Program-made: the position numbers and the translations under genes
In this document: positions 17,574 through 25,398 of the stretch, one piece after another
Numbering within the stretch: the first letter of the stretch is position 1
Layout: each line of letters starts with the position of its first letter
Assembly: GCA_017396025.1 (NCBI GenBank)
Contig: JAFQNF010000014.1
Location: 1-51,656, forward strand
DNA length: 51,656 nucleotides
Reading direction: 5' to 3'
Origin: a bacterium
Lineage (GTDB): Bacteria; Cyanobacteriota; Vampirovibrionia; Gastranaerophilales; Gastranaerophilaceae
Notes under the pieces: model-generated
Told to the model about the DNA's origin: nothing
What the model saw: only the letters and a program-made list of their open reading frames with translations
The model's database searches: none

Positions 17574-18870
17574 CTAGTTTTTTCCCTTGTTTTGTATGAA
17601 TTTCTATTTTTGAAACGATATTTCCGAGTAAAAATAAACTAATGTTTTGTAAATTTCTGCAATTTGATTTGAAATTTAAAAGACGAATAAATATATTTTT
17701 AAAAGAGTTAAATTTATATCTTGCATTTTTGCAACTGTTCATTAAATCATCAGTTGTCATATTTTTGGGTGTTAGCATTGCATTTCCGTACAAATAATTA
17801 TCATCTAACCACCATTTATCATATACTAGCATATTTTCAGCTTTTAATCTGTCATATAATTTTGTTCCAGGCATCGGCATAAGTGGATTAAAATTTGCAA
17901 GAACAAATTTATTTTCTATCGCAAAATTCATTAAATTGCTGGCTGTTTCTTTTGTATCATTATCATATCCGATTACAAAAGTTCCGTATATCATTATTCC
18001 TGCATTATAAATGTTGTTGATGATTTTTTTATAATCATTGTTTTGTAAATTTGCACCTTTCCCCATTTGTTTTAAATTTTCATTGTTTAAAGATTCAAAT
18101 CCAATTAATACTAATGTACATCCTGCTTTTTTCATTAATTTTAATAGTGCTGTATTTTTTGCTGCATCAATACTGATTTGGCAAGCCCATTTTCTCTTTA
18201 GTGGTATTAGTTTTTCAAATAATTTTATTGCTTCTTGTTCATTTGAAAATAAATTATCGTCAATAAAGAAAAGGAATTTTTCTTTAATTTGTTTTATCTC
18301 TTCAATAATTATATCGATTGGTTTTGTTCTAATTGAATTCTTAAAAAATGCGTGTACTGAACAAAATTCACAAGAATATTTGCAACCTCTAGAAAATTGT
18401 ATAAGACCAATATTGTTATATTTTTTACCTTTAAAAGCAGAATAATCATATTTTATTTTCGAAAGTTCTATAAGGTTTTCTGTTTTGTAAAATTTTTTTA
18501 GAGCATTGTTTTTTATATCATTTATTATTTTTTTCCAAATGGATTCTATTTCTCCGATTAGAACAGAATCACAGTATTCAATGGCTTCATCAGGACAAGC
18601 TGTTGGATGAAAACCACCAAGTAGAACTATTTTCCCTTGTTCTTTGTATTTTTTTGCTAATAAATATGCTCGTTTTGCAGAAAAAGTTTCTACTGTCATT
18701 GCAATTATGTCGGCATCAATTGATTCTGGTATCTTTTCTACTCTTTCATCATAAAATATTATTTCAACATCTTTTGGTGTGATTGCTTTTGTAATTGCAA
18801 AAACTAATGGATACATTGCATCTTTTGAATTATGTCCAAACATAGAAGGACGTATAAACGCGATTTTCAT
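17563..18870 (-). CDS. B12-binding radical SAM protein, first copy in operon
   Basis: 435 residues. Cobalamin-binding domain at about 1-130 (FYDERVEKI, VETFSAKRAYLLA, LLGGFHPTACPDEA) and radical SAM motif C163-KYS-C167-EF-C170. FFIDDNLFSNEQEA, GFESLNNENLKQMGKG and MPMPGTKLYDRL follow the family. The N-terminus is shorter than in the other copies. Its ATG overlaps the stop codon of the membrane-protein gene by one base (TAATG). The C-terminal tail is basic, as is common in family members that act on membrane lipids. Reaction unknown. Confidence 0.88.
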   Translation of the reverse strand: MKIAFIRPSMFGHNSKDAMYPLVFAITKAITPKDVEIIFYDERVEKIPESIDADIIAMTVETFSAKRAYLLAKKYKEQGKIVLLGGFHPTACPDEAIEYCDSVLIGEIESIWKKIINDIKNNALKKFYKTENLIELSKIKYDYSAFKGKKYNNIGLIQFSRGCKYSCEFCSVHAFFKNSIRTKPIDIIIEEIKQIKEKFLFFIDDNLFSNEQEAIKLFEKLIPLKRKWACQISIDAAKNTALLKLMKKAGCTLVLIGFESLNNENLKQMGKGANLQNNDYKKIINNIYNAGIMIYGTFVIGYDNDTKETASNLMNFAIENKFVLANFNPLMPMPGTKLYDRLKAENMLVYDKWWLDDNYLYGNAMLTPKNMTTDDLMNSCKNARYKFNSFKNIFIRLLNFKSNCRNLQNISLFLLGNIVSKIEIHTKQGKKLGGE

Positions 18871-19559
18871 TATTTATTATCTCCTAATTGAGGTTTGTAC
18901 GCAGAGACGCCCCAAGTTCCGTGTCTTAATTTTGAATATATAGCATAAAGTAATGTTGGTATTATGAGAGAAGCAAAATGCATTAAAATGATTATTTGCC
19001 CATTAATGTTATTGTTAGTGAGAAAGTGTTGTAATATTTTTAGATAGGTTGCATATATAAATCCAAAAGTGAAAAAATAGATGATAGCATAATCAGCTGC
19101 TACTATATATGCATTTTTTTTCTCGTATGCAGGTTTGTTGTGTACAATAATATATTCACATTCTATTGCTTTAGCATCATAAATAAAATTTACAACAGAC
19201 ATAAATACGCCAAAATAAAATGCAGATATAATTACATCGTTTAAAGTTGTGTGTGTTGAATATAGGGATAAATATATATAACCAAACAGTGATGTTGCAG
19301 AGCCCAAAACAAAACCGTGATACAACCTAAATTTCCCCATCATAAATTTATTATTGTTAAATTCCCACAAATTAGTAACATTTGTTCCTATTGCAGGTAC
19401 AATGTATGCAGTTATTATCGGTAGGCTTAAAGACAGTATTGTATATACAATATTATCTAATTTTTTATACCAAATAATAGTTATTAATGGGAATATAACA
19501 AGTAAAGCAACATATTGATATAAGTTATAAAATTTTCTATTCAACTCTACTATTCCCAA
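18870..19559 (-). CDS. Six-segment membrane protein heading the radical SAM operon
   Basis: 229 residues, about six hydrophobic segments (near 15-33, 38-58, 78-101, 108-127, 148-172 and 184-206). No family recognised. A TTG start at 19559 is taken because AAAGG lies seven bases before it; a second in-frame TTG 15 bases later is possible. It is the first gene of the nine-gene operon and joins the next gene through TAATG. It could be a membrane enzyme acting on a lipid intermediate or a transporter-like anchor for the product; the sequence alone does not decide. Confidence 0.7.
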   Translation of the reverse strand: MGIVELNRKFYNLYQYVALLVIFPLITIIWYKKLDNIVYTILSLSLPIITAYIVPAIGTNVTNLWEFNNNKFMMGKFRLYHGFVLGSATSLFGYIYLSLYSTHTTLNDVIISAFYFGVFMSVVNFIYDAKAIECEYIIVHNKPAYEKKNAYIVAADYAIIYFFTFGFIYATYLKILQHFLTNNNINGQIIILMHFASLIIPTLLYAIYSKLRHGTWGVSAYKPQLGDNK

Positions 19560-19574
19560 AACTATACCTTTAAA

Positions 19575-19603
19575 TTTATATCATATATCAAGTAAAAATT
19601 GAA
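19575..19603 (-). promoter_or_regulatory. Possible promoter of the radical SAM operon
   Basis: On the minus strand TTCAAT (19598-19603), 17 nt, TATAAA (19575-19580). The -10 box is good and the -35 box weak. The resulting leader would be only about ten bases, so the true promoter may lie further upstream. Confidence 0.3.
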
Positions 19604-19698
19604 TAATATTGAGATGTGTAATGTTGTTTCTAAATGATTCAATGTTGAATTAATTAGTTTATATACATTTGAAGTAGAACGATACTATGTGTAGGATG

Positions 19699-19801
19699 GT
19701 AAAATGGGAAGAACTTCACTCTGGGTTCGAGTTATTTCGAGACCGGATTAAATTTTTAAAAGCAATGAAGTGCTAATACAAAAATAAAAAAACCATTTTA
19801 C
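19699..19801. ncRNA. Possible structured RNA in the 318-bp gap before the thioesterase gene
   Basis: Nested complementary segments: GTAAAATGG (19699-19707) with CCATTTTAC (19793-19801), inside that ACTTCA (about 19713) with TGAAGT (about 19766), and innermost GGTTCG with CGAGACC with one bulge (about 19723-19746). The gap has no ORF. On the plus strand the outer stem is followed by GGGATTTTTT, a terminator-like tail; on the minus strand the same bases give a terminator for the thioesterase gene. It does not fit a tRNA. Strand and function are undecided. Confidence 0.3.
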
Positions 19802-19847
19802 GGGATTTTTTGATGTTTCCATATTAGAAAAAAATCTCTAAGTAAGT

Positions 19848-19872
19848 AGGTCAGGAATTGCCTGACCTTTTT
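19848..19872. terminator. Terminator-like hairpin, AGGTCAGG type
   Basis: AGGTCAGG (19848-19855) pairs with CCTGACCT (19861-19868) around a 5-nt loop, followed by T5 on the plus strand. It lies just after the thioesterase stop codon (minus strand). A near-identical hairpin follows the flavoprotein gene at 23254-23274. Confidence 0.55.
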
Positions 19873-19877
19873 ATCTT

Positions 19878-20588
19878 TTACACTTTCGAAAACTCTACTG
19901 TTGCAAGGTGGGTGTTTTCCTTATCTTCATAAATACAAACGCAAGGATTTTCGCTATCCATAAGTTCAATTCTTATTGTATTGCCTTGTTTTACTTGCAT
20001 TTTATATTCTATTCTGACTCTGTTGTAGTCAAATTCCTCGTTCAAAATATCTTCTGCTAACCTTAAATAATAAGAACTATTCATATGCTTGTTCATATCA
20101 ATAAAAGATTGAGGAATAACAACCTTTTCCACTCTTTTTATGTTGCCACTAATAGTTATTTTGCGAGGAAGTATCTCCATATTGATTTTATTTTCGTTGA
20201 TTTCAGAGTCGTTTATAATCTCATCTGTTAACTTAATCGGAGCCCCTGTTTCCATATTCACAAAAACGCCAGTCAAATGAGCCTTGTAGCAAACTTCATT
20301 TTTATCGTTTTTAATTGTTATACCTCTGAGCCCATAAATCCCTTTGCCGCTATATATCTCGTCTGTAATAGTTAATTTATCTCTATAAACAGGAGTCTTT
20401 ATTACATCAATCTGCGCCGCTTTTAAAAATACGGAGTAGTTATTTTCTATAAAGAAATCATTGAGAACTTTAATGTTATCCATATGGAAAGCGCAAATAT
20501 CAAGCATAAAATTAAAGGCTTCGTGTAAGTGCAATTCCCCATTTTTGTTCACATTGCTAGAAGAAATCTCTCTTTTAATCGTATACAT
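19878..20588 (-). CDS. Acyl-ACP thioesterase (hotdog fold)
   Basis: 236 residues, the usual length for bacterial FatA/FatB-like enzymes. Two hotdog halves: residues about 1-120, with the long central helix near 20-40, and about 140-236, with the signature DMNKHMNSSYY (164-174), in which N166 and H168 match the catalytic Asn-His of plant acyl-ACP thioesterases. It hydrolyses acyl-ACP to free fatty acid in the cytoplasm. It sits between the radical SAM operon and a divergent patatin gene (100 bp between starts). It could supply free fatty acid to the acyl-CoA synthetase at 26243 or to the GH3 operon (inference). Confidence 0.85.
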   Translation of the reverse strand: MYTIKREISSSNVNKNGELHLHEAFNFMLDICAFHMDNIKVLNDFFIENNYSVFLKAAQIDVIKTPVYRDKLTITDEIYSGKGIYGLRGITIKNDKNEVCYKAHLTGVFVNMETGAPIKLTDEIINDSEINENKINMEILPRKITISGNIKRVEKVVIPQSFIDMNKHMNSSYYLRLAEDILNEEFDYNRVRIEYKMQVKQGNTIRIELMDSENPCVCIYEDKENTHLATVEFSKV

Positions 20589-20688
20589 AATTCATTCCCC
20601 TCACCTATTTCTATTATATTACGAACACAATGAGTGATTTGCCTTATTTATTTTGTAAAATTTATACTATAATTATCTTGAGGGCAGT

Positions 20689-21570
20689 ATGGAAAACAGT
20701 AAACAATCTAAAACAGTTTTTGTGCTTGAGGGTGGCGCTATGCGTGGGCTTTATTCTGCTGGTGTTTTAGATGTTTTTATGCAAAATGGCATTACTACTG
20801 ATGCGATTTATGGTGTTTCTGCAGGTGCTTTATTTGGTATAAATTTTAAATCAAAACAAATTGGTCGTGCGATTAGGTACAACCTGAAATATGCTCACGA
20901 AAAGAACTATATGGGGCTTTATTCGCTTATAACAACTGGGAATATAATGAATGAAAAGTTCTGTTTTGACAGAATAGTTAATGAATTAGACAAGTTTGAC
21001 TTTGATACATTTAATGCTTCTCCGATTGATTTTTATGCTGTTGTTACTAATGTTGAAACAGGAAAAGCTGAACACATAAAAATAATTGATTCTAGAGCGC
21101 AGTTAGAAGTATTGCGTGCGTCTGGCTCTATGCCTTTTGTATCGAAAATTGTTGAGTTTGAAGGTTCAAAATATTTAGATGGTGCAATTTCTGACCCAAT
21201 TCCTCTTCAAAAAGCGCTTGATGAGGGTTATGAAAAAATAGTTGTTGTTTTAACACGACCAGAAAATTATGCAAAACACAAAGAAAATTTGCCTTATAAC
21301 TTTGTTTATAGAAAATATCCAAATTTTGTTGAGTGTGCAAAAAAACAATTTGAAGTTTATAATCAAACTCTTGAACTAATTAAAAAATGTGAGAATGATG
21401 GTAGAATTATTGTTCTTCGTCCATCTCAAAACCTAAAAATAGCAAGGGTTGAAAAAAATCTAGATAAATTAAAAGCGATTTATAATTTGGGCGTTAGTGA
21501 TTGCACTTCAAAATTAGATGAAATAAAAAAATATCTTCAACAAGAAAAAAGTGGGCAAGTCACATTATAG
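20689..21570 (+). CDS. Patatin-like phospholipase (RssA/YjjU type)
   Basis: 293 residues. The oxyanion loop GGAMRG (15-20), nucleophile elbow GVSAG (S44) and catalytic Asp in YLDGA (D164) form the complete Ser-Asp dyad of patatins. The rest fits the short cytoplasmic YjjU-like subfamily. GAGGG before the ATG supports the start. TATAAT at 20668-20673 may be its -10 box, though no good -35 is seen. No signal peptide, so action on internal lipids or acyl thioesters is likely. It is followed 60 bp later by the flavoprotein gene in the same direction. Confidence 0.88.
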   Translation: MENSKQSKTVFVLEGGAMRGLYSAGVLDVFMQNGITTDAIYGVSAGALFGINFKSKQIGRAIRYNLKYAHEKNYMGLYSLITTGNIMNEKFCFDRIVNELDKFDFDTFNASPIDFYAVVTNVETGKAEHIKIIDSRAQLEVLRASGSMPFVSKIVEFEGSKYLDGAISDPIPLQKALDEGYEKIVVVLTRPENYAKHKENLPYNFVYRKYPNFVECAKKQFEVYNQTLELIKKCENDGRIIVLRPSQNLKIARVEKNLDKLKAIYNLGVSDCTSKLDEIKKYLQQEKSGQVTL

Positions 21571-21630
21571 CCAATCGCCTAAAATACAATTATAATAAAT
21601 TTAATCTATAGATAATGTGTTGAGGTGTCA

Positions 21631-23250
21631 ATGAAAATAGTAATTATTGGTGGTGGTGCTGCTGGTGCTAGTTGTGCAACAAGATTAAGACGATTAAGCG
21701 AAAATGCTGAAATTGTCATTCTTGAAAAAACAAACGAGGTCTCAATTGCCAATTGTGGTTTGCCATATTATATTTCAGATGTTATTCCAAATAGAGATGA
21801 TATCTTAGTTTCTTCACCTCAAAAATTCAAATCTTGGTTCAATGTTGATGTTCGATTGCAAACAGAAGTTGTTGAGATAAATCGAGAAGAAAAATTTGTT
21901 TTGACTAATAATAATGAAAAATACAGTTATGACTATTTAGTCTTGGCAAATGGTGCAAGCCCTATTATCCCTGATTTAGAAGGTTTAAATTTAGAAAAAA
22001 CTTTTGTAGTTCGCACATTAAATGATGCTGATAAAATTAAGCATTTTGTGAAAACAAACTTTGTTAAGAAAGTTGCTGTAATTGGTGGTGGATTCATTGG
22101 TGTTGAAATTGCAGAAAACCTTGTTGAACTCGGTCTTGAAACGACTTTGTTTGAGATGAACAATCAAATATTATCGTCTGTTGATTATGAAATTGCTCAA
22201 GTTGCACAAAACGAGATGGCGAAAAATGGAGTAAATTTAATTTTAGCTGATGGTGTTAAATCTTTTTGCGAAAATAAAATTATTTTAAATTCAAACAAAG
22301 AAATTGATTATGATTTATGCATTTTAGCCATTGGTGTTAAACCTGAAATAAACATGGCAAAAAATGCTGGTTTAAAAACAAATAGAGGCATAATTGTTGA
22401 TGAGTACTTAAAAACTTCTGATGAATTCATTTTCGCCGCTGGTGATAATATTGAAGCTGAAGATTTTGTGAGTGGACAAAACACATTGTTACCACTAGCG
22501 GGGCCAGCTAATAGACAAGGTCGAATTGTTGCTGACAATATTTGTGGTTTAAATTCAACTTATAAAAAAACTCAAGGAACAAATGTCGTTAAAGTTTTTG
22601 ATTTAACAGTTGCAAGTTCTGGCAACAATGAAAAACAATTAAAACAAAAACAAATTCCTTATTGGAAAACGTATGTTTTTGGTCGTTCTCATGCCGGATA
22701 TTACCCAAATTCAGAGTCTATTTTGTTCAAATTGTTATTCAATAACGAGGGCAAAATTTTAGGAGTTCAAGCTATTGGTCAAAGTGGTGTGGAAAAAAGA
22801 GTTGATGTTGTTGCAACTATAATGAGAAATAACGGAACAATTCAAGATATGATTGATTCTGAATTGTGCTATGCACCGCCGTATTCATCTGCAAAAGACC
22901 CTGTAAATATTATGGGAATGACAGCTGATAATATTTTAAAAGGGTTGTTAAAACCAGCTTATTTTAAAGATTTAGATAATGCGGTGGTGATTGATGTTCG
23001 CCCTAATTCTATATATAAATTGGGTACAGTTAAAAATGCTATAAATATTCCTATTATGGAAATTAGAGAAAGATTAGATGAAATCCCAAAGGATAAAAAA
23101 GTTATTTTATCTTGTAATACAGGTTATACAAGCTATTGTGCAGCAAGAATACTAATGCAAAATGGATACAATAACGTTTATTCGTTAATGGGCGGTTATG
23201 AATTATACAAGATTTTTGCTAGTATTAGTGAAAAAGTAGCTATTAAATAA
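21631..23250 (+). CDS. CoA-disulfide-reductase-type flavoprotein fused to rhodanese
   Basis: 539 residues from the ATG at 21631, which has GAGGTG four bases upstream; a GTG at 21625 is in frame but falls inside that ribosome site. The FAD-binding GGGAAGASCA starts at residue 7, and the redox cysteine C42 sits in NCGLPYY, the hallmark of CoA-disulfide and persulfide reductases. A second nucleotide-binding motif IGGGFIGVE (NAD(P)H) lies near 152-160, and the dimerisation domain follows to about 440. Residues about 455-539 are a rhodanese domain with active-site C495 (CNTGYTSY). Such fusions reduce CoA disulfide, polysulfide or persulfides, so oxidative or sulfur stress defence or thiol balance is expected. 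Confidence 0.9.
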   Translation: MKIVIIGGGAAGASCATRLRRLSENAEIVILEKTNEVSIANCGLPYYISDVIPNRDDILVSSPQKFKSWFNVDVRLQTEVVEINREEKFVLTNNNEKYSYDYLVLANGASPIIPDLEGLNLEKTFVVRTLNDADKIKHFVKTNFVKKVAVIGGGFIGVEIAENLVELGLETTLFEMNNQILSSVDYEIAQVAQNEMAKNGVNLILADGVKSFCENKIILNSNKEIDYDLCILAIGVKPEINMAKNAGLKTNRGIIVDEYLKTSDEFIFAAGDNIEAEDFVSGQNTLLPLAGPANRQGRIVADNICGLNSTYKKTQGTNVVKVFDLTVASSGNNEKQLKQKQIPYWKTYVFGRSHAGYYPNSESILFKLLFNNEGKILGVQAIGQSGVEKRVDVVATIMRNNGTIQDMIDSELCYAPPYSSAKDPVNIMGMTADNILKGLLKPAYFKDLDNAVVIDVRPNSIYKLGTVKNAINIPIMEIRERLDEIPKDKKVILSCNTGYTSYCAARILMQNGYNNVYSLMGGYELYKIFASISEKVAIK

Positions 23251-23253
23251 TTT

Positions 23254-23277
23254 AGGTCAGGCATTGCCTGACCTTTT
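23254..23277. terminator. Terminator after the flavoprotein gene, AGGTCAGG type
   Basis: AGGTCAGGC (23254-23262) pairs with GCCTGACCT (23266-23274), then TTTT, starting 4 bp after the stop codon. It is almost the same hairpin as at 19848-19868. It also lies beyond the end of the convergent peroxiredoxin gene. Confidence 0.7.
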
Positions 23278-23311
23278 GTTTGTTTTATTATACTTTGCTT
23301 ATTTTGACTCA

Positions 23312-23755
23312 TCAATTTAAAAACTTAATAACTTCGTCAACGTGACCTTTTACTTTAACTTTTCGCCATTCTTTGATGATGTTTAAATTTTCATCAAGAA
23401 TAAATGTTGAACGTTCAATCCCCATATATTTTCTACCGTACATTGATTTTTCTTTCCATACATCAAAGGCGAGTGATAGAGTATGTTCAGGGTCCGATAA
23501 AAGTATAAAGTTAAGTATTTGTTTTTCTTTAAATTTAATGTGACTTTTTATACTGTCTGGGCTGACTCCAATAATAGTTGCATACTTTGTTAGCCTATTT
23601 ATGTTATCTCTAAAATCACAGGCTTCTTGTGTACAACCAGATGTATTATCTTTGGGATAAAAATATAAAACCACTTTTTGACCTTTGAAGTCTTGCAATG
23701 AGTATTCTTTTTCATTTCCGTCAATATCAAGTCCTTGTAATTTTATGTTTTGCAT
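23312..23755 (-). CDS. bcp: Thioredoxin-dependent thiol peroxidase (BCP-type peroxiredoxin)
   Basis: 147 residues, standard for bacterioferritin-comigratory protein. The active-site stretch YPKDNTSGCTQEACDFRD places the peroxidatic Cys at 41 and the resolving Cys five residues on at 46, the two-Cys arrangement of the BCP alpha subgroup. It reduces hydroperoxides with electrons from thioredoxin in the cytoplasm. AAGGAG stands six bases before the ATG. It is 20 bp downstream of the YjbR gene and probably cotranscribed with it. Confidence 0.93.
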   Translation of the reverse strand: MQNIKLQGLDIDGNEKEYSLQDFKGQKVVLYFYPKDNTSGCTQEACDFRDNINRLTKYATIIGVSPDSIKSHIKFKEKQILNFILLSDPEHTLSLAFDVWKEKSMYGRKYMGIERSTFILDENLNIIKEWRKVKVKGHVDEVIKFLN

Positions 23756-23775
23756 TTTTGCTCCTTTTTTGAAAA

Positions 23776-24129
23776 TTATATCAGTTTTCTTTTCTTTTTA
23801 GCAGTTATATCAAAGCTTATTTTAATAAGTCTTTCTAAAAGTTCAGATGAAATAGAATTGACATCAACTTTGTACCAATGGCGTTTGTTCATATGCCAAG
23901 CAGGTTTTATACTTTCTGGAAATTGGTCTTTTAAAATACAAATTTCTTCTGGACGTGCCTTTAAATTCAAGTATAAAATTTCTTCTTGTTCAAATACAAC
24001 GCCAAACCATTTTTCGTTTGATTTATGCCTTAAAATGGGCGTGCCTTTATATTTACTATCAGCAAATGGATAAGTTACAATTGCATCTTCATCAATAATG
24101 CATTTGTTTATAAGTTCATCTTTATTCAT
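23776..24129 (-). CDS. MmcQ/YjbR family protein
   Basis: 117 residues. Matches the YjbR/CyaY-like fold family: early TYPFADSKYKGTPILRH, middle KWFGVVF and ILYLNLKARPEEICIL, and the conserved PAWHMNKRHWYKVDV segment near residues 76-90. The family is small, cytoplasmic and often annotated as DNA-binding on thin evidence. It lies 37 bp downstream of the deiminase-like gene and 20 bp upstream of bcp; all three may form one transcript. Confidence 0.85.
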   Translation of the reverse strand: MNKDELINKCIIDEDAIVTYPFADSKYKGTPILRHKSNEKWFGVVFEQEEILYLNLKARPEEICILKDQFPESIKPAWHMNKRHWYKVDVNSISSELLERLIKISFDITAKKKRKLI

Positions 24130-24166
24130 AATGAAATCATTATACTATATAAAATTTTTTTATATT

Positions 24167-25276
24167 TTATGCATAATAATCTGGAACTTCCACACACATA
24201 CAGTGCAAGCCGCCTTTACATTCTTCTAAAATGCTTGAAATTGGTCTTCTTCTATCACCTTCTATGAAGTGAACATTTTCTGGTCTTATGTGTTCTGAAA
24301 CAGATTCTCTAAATAAGTTTTCAAAATCAATTCCAATTTTCTTTGCTATAGTATCGGTTAATCCTAATTGTTTTTCTAGTCCTGATTTCGCTGCAATTAA
24401 AATTGTTTCATTTTTATCGTTTTTGAAAGTAACAGCATTTGAGTAATTTAATTGATGAGTTAAATTCTCTCTATTTTTTGGACTATGCCATTTTGTGAAA
24501 TTATAAATTCTTGATGGTACAGGGATTACTTCAAATCCATTGTCTTGCAGAATTTTAGCCGCTTCTTTTTCGCTTCCTTTATTTAAATATTTATGTTTGC
24601 ACTCATCAAATGAATCTATTAATTCAATAAGATTTCCTGCAACTTGTTTTATGTCTTTTGAACTTTCATCTTGTGGATTTTCTTCTGTGAACATAACGCA
24701 AGCTTCTAAAATTTTATATAGTCCATCAAGCATTAAATCGTCATCAGCAACTAAAATTTTATTGTCGCCAATCGGTGTTATAAATAAATCTAAGTGGTAG
24801 TCTGCACGCGGAAGAGTGATTACCTTATCGGCTTCAAAAACATTATCATATCCTTCAAGTTCGCTATATCCTTCTTTGTTTCTTCCGGATAAAATTACTT
24901 GTTTGCCATCTTTATCTGTCACAAAAAATAAATTACCACCGTCAACACTTCTAGTTCTAAATGGATTTTCATTGTTAGTTATCTCATCTGGTTCCAAACC
25001 GCAAATATCTGCATATCCAGTTGCGTAACGATAATTAGATGAAATAACCTTTTTATTTGGTGTAAAGTATATTTCATCTTGTATCCAAGTATCTGGGAAG
25101 TATTTTACTCTTTCTACGTGAACTTTATGTTTGGATGCTATAGCATCAAGTTGCCTTAATATTGCATCTGCACCATATGATTCATTTTGGTGCACCAAAA
25201 TTCTATCAAGCTTTTTTGCTTCATGTCCTTTGAAATTTAGCGAATATATTTGAGGGATAGAGTTTTGAATTTTCAT
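24167..25276 (-). CDS. Deiminase/amidinotransferase-superfamily enzyme with N-terminal FKG motif
   Basis: 369 residues. Catalytic features of the guanidine-modifying superfamily are in order: WIQDE (D67), DGGN (112-115), HLDLF (H161, D163) and GGLHCMC with the nucleophile C359 close to the C-terminus, as in agmatine and peptidylarginine deiminases. The exact activity (deiminase, dihydrolase or amidinotransferase) is not settled by this. The first 18 residues carry LNFKG (13-17), a short motif shared in kind with the ADP-ribosyltransferase-like and 1398-residue proteins of this window; there is no classical signal peptide. It is divergent from the ADP-ribosyltransferase-like gene, with 122 bp between the starts. 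Confidence 0.8.
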   Translation of the reverse strand: MKIQNSIPQIYSLNFKGHEAKKLDRILVHQNESYGADAILRQLDAIASKHKVHVERVKYFPDTWIQDEIYFTPNKKVISSNYRYATGYADICGLEPDEITNNENPFRTRSVDGGNLFFVTDKDGKQVILSGRNKEGYSELEGYDNVFEADKVITLPRADYHLDLFITPIGDNKILVADDDLMLDGLYKILEACVMFTEENPQDESSKDIKQVAGNLIELIDSFDECKHKYLNKGSEKEAAKILQDNGFEVIPVPSRIYNFTKWHSPKNRENLTHQLNYSNAVTFKNDKNETILIAAKSGLEKQLGLTDTIAKKIGIDFENLFRESVSEHIRPENVHFIEGDRRRPISSILEECKGGLHCMCVEVPDYYA

Positions 25277-25398
25277 ACTAAGATAAAACTTATAAATAAA
25301 AAATTTGCTTTAAAGTTTTATTTTGTAAACAAAAATCTGAAAGCTATCAAAAAATATGATTTAGTTGTTTTAAAGTAACATAGGTAAGGACGGATAAT

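Noticed and set aside
18038..18445. 135-codon plus-strand frame inside a radical SAM gene
   Set aside because: Antisense to conserved codons of the first radical SAM protein; no ribosome site.
19730..19750. GGGTTCGAG resembling a tRNA T-arm
   Set aside because: No matching acceptor, D or anticodon arms at the right distances.
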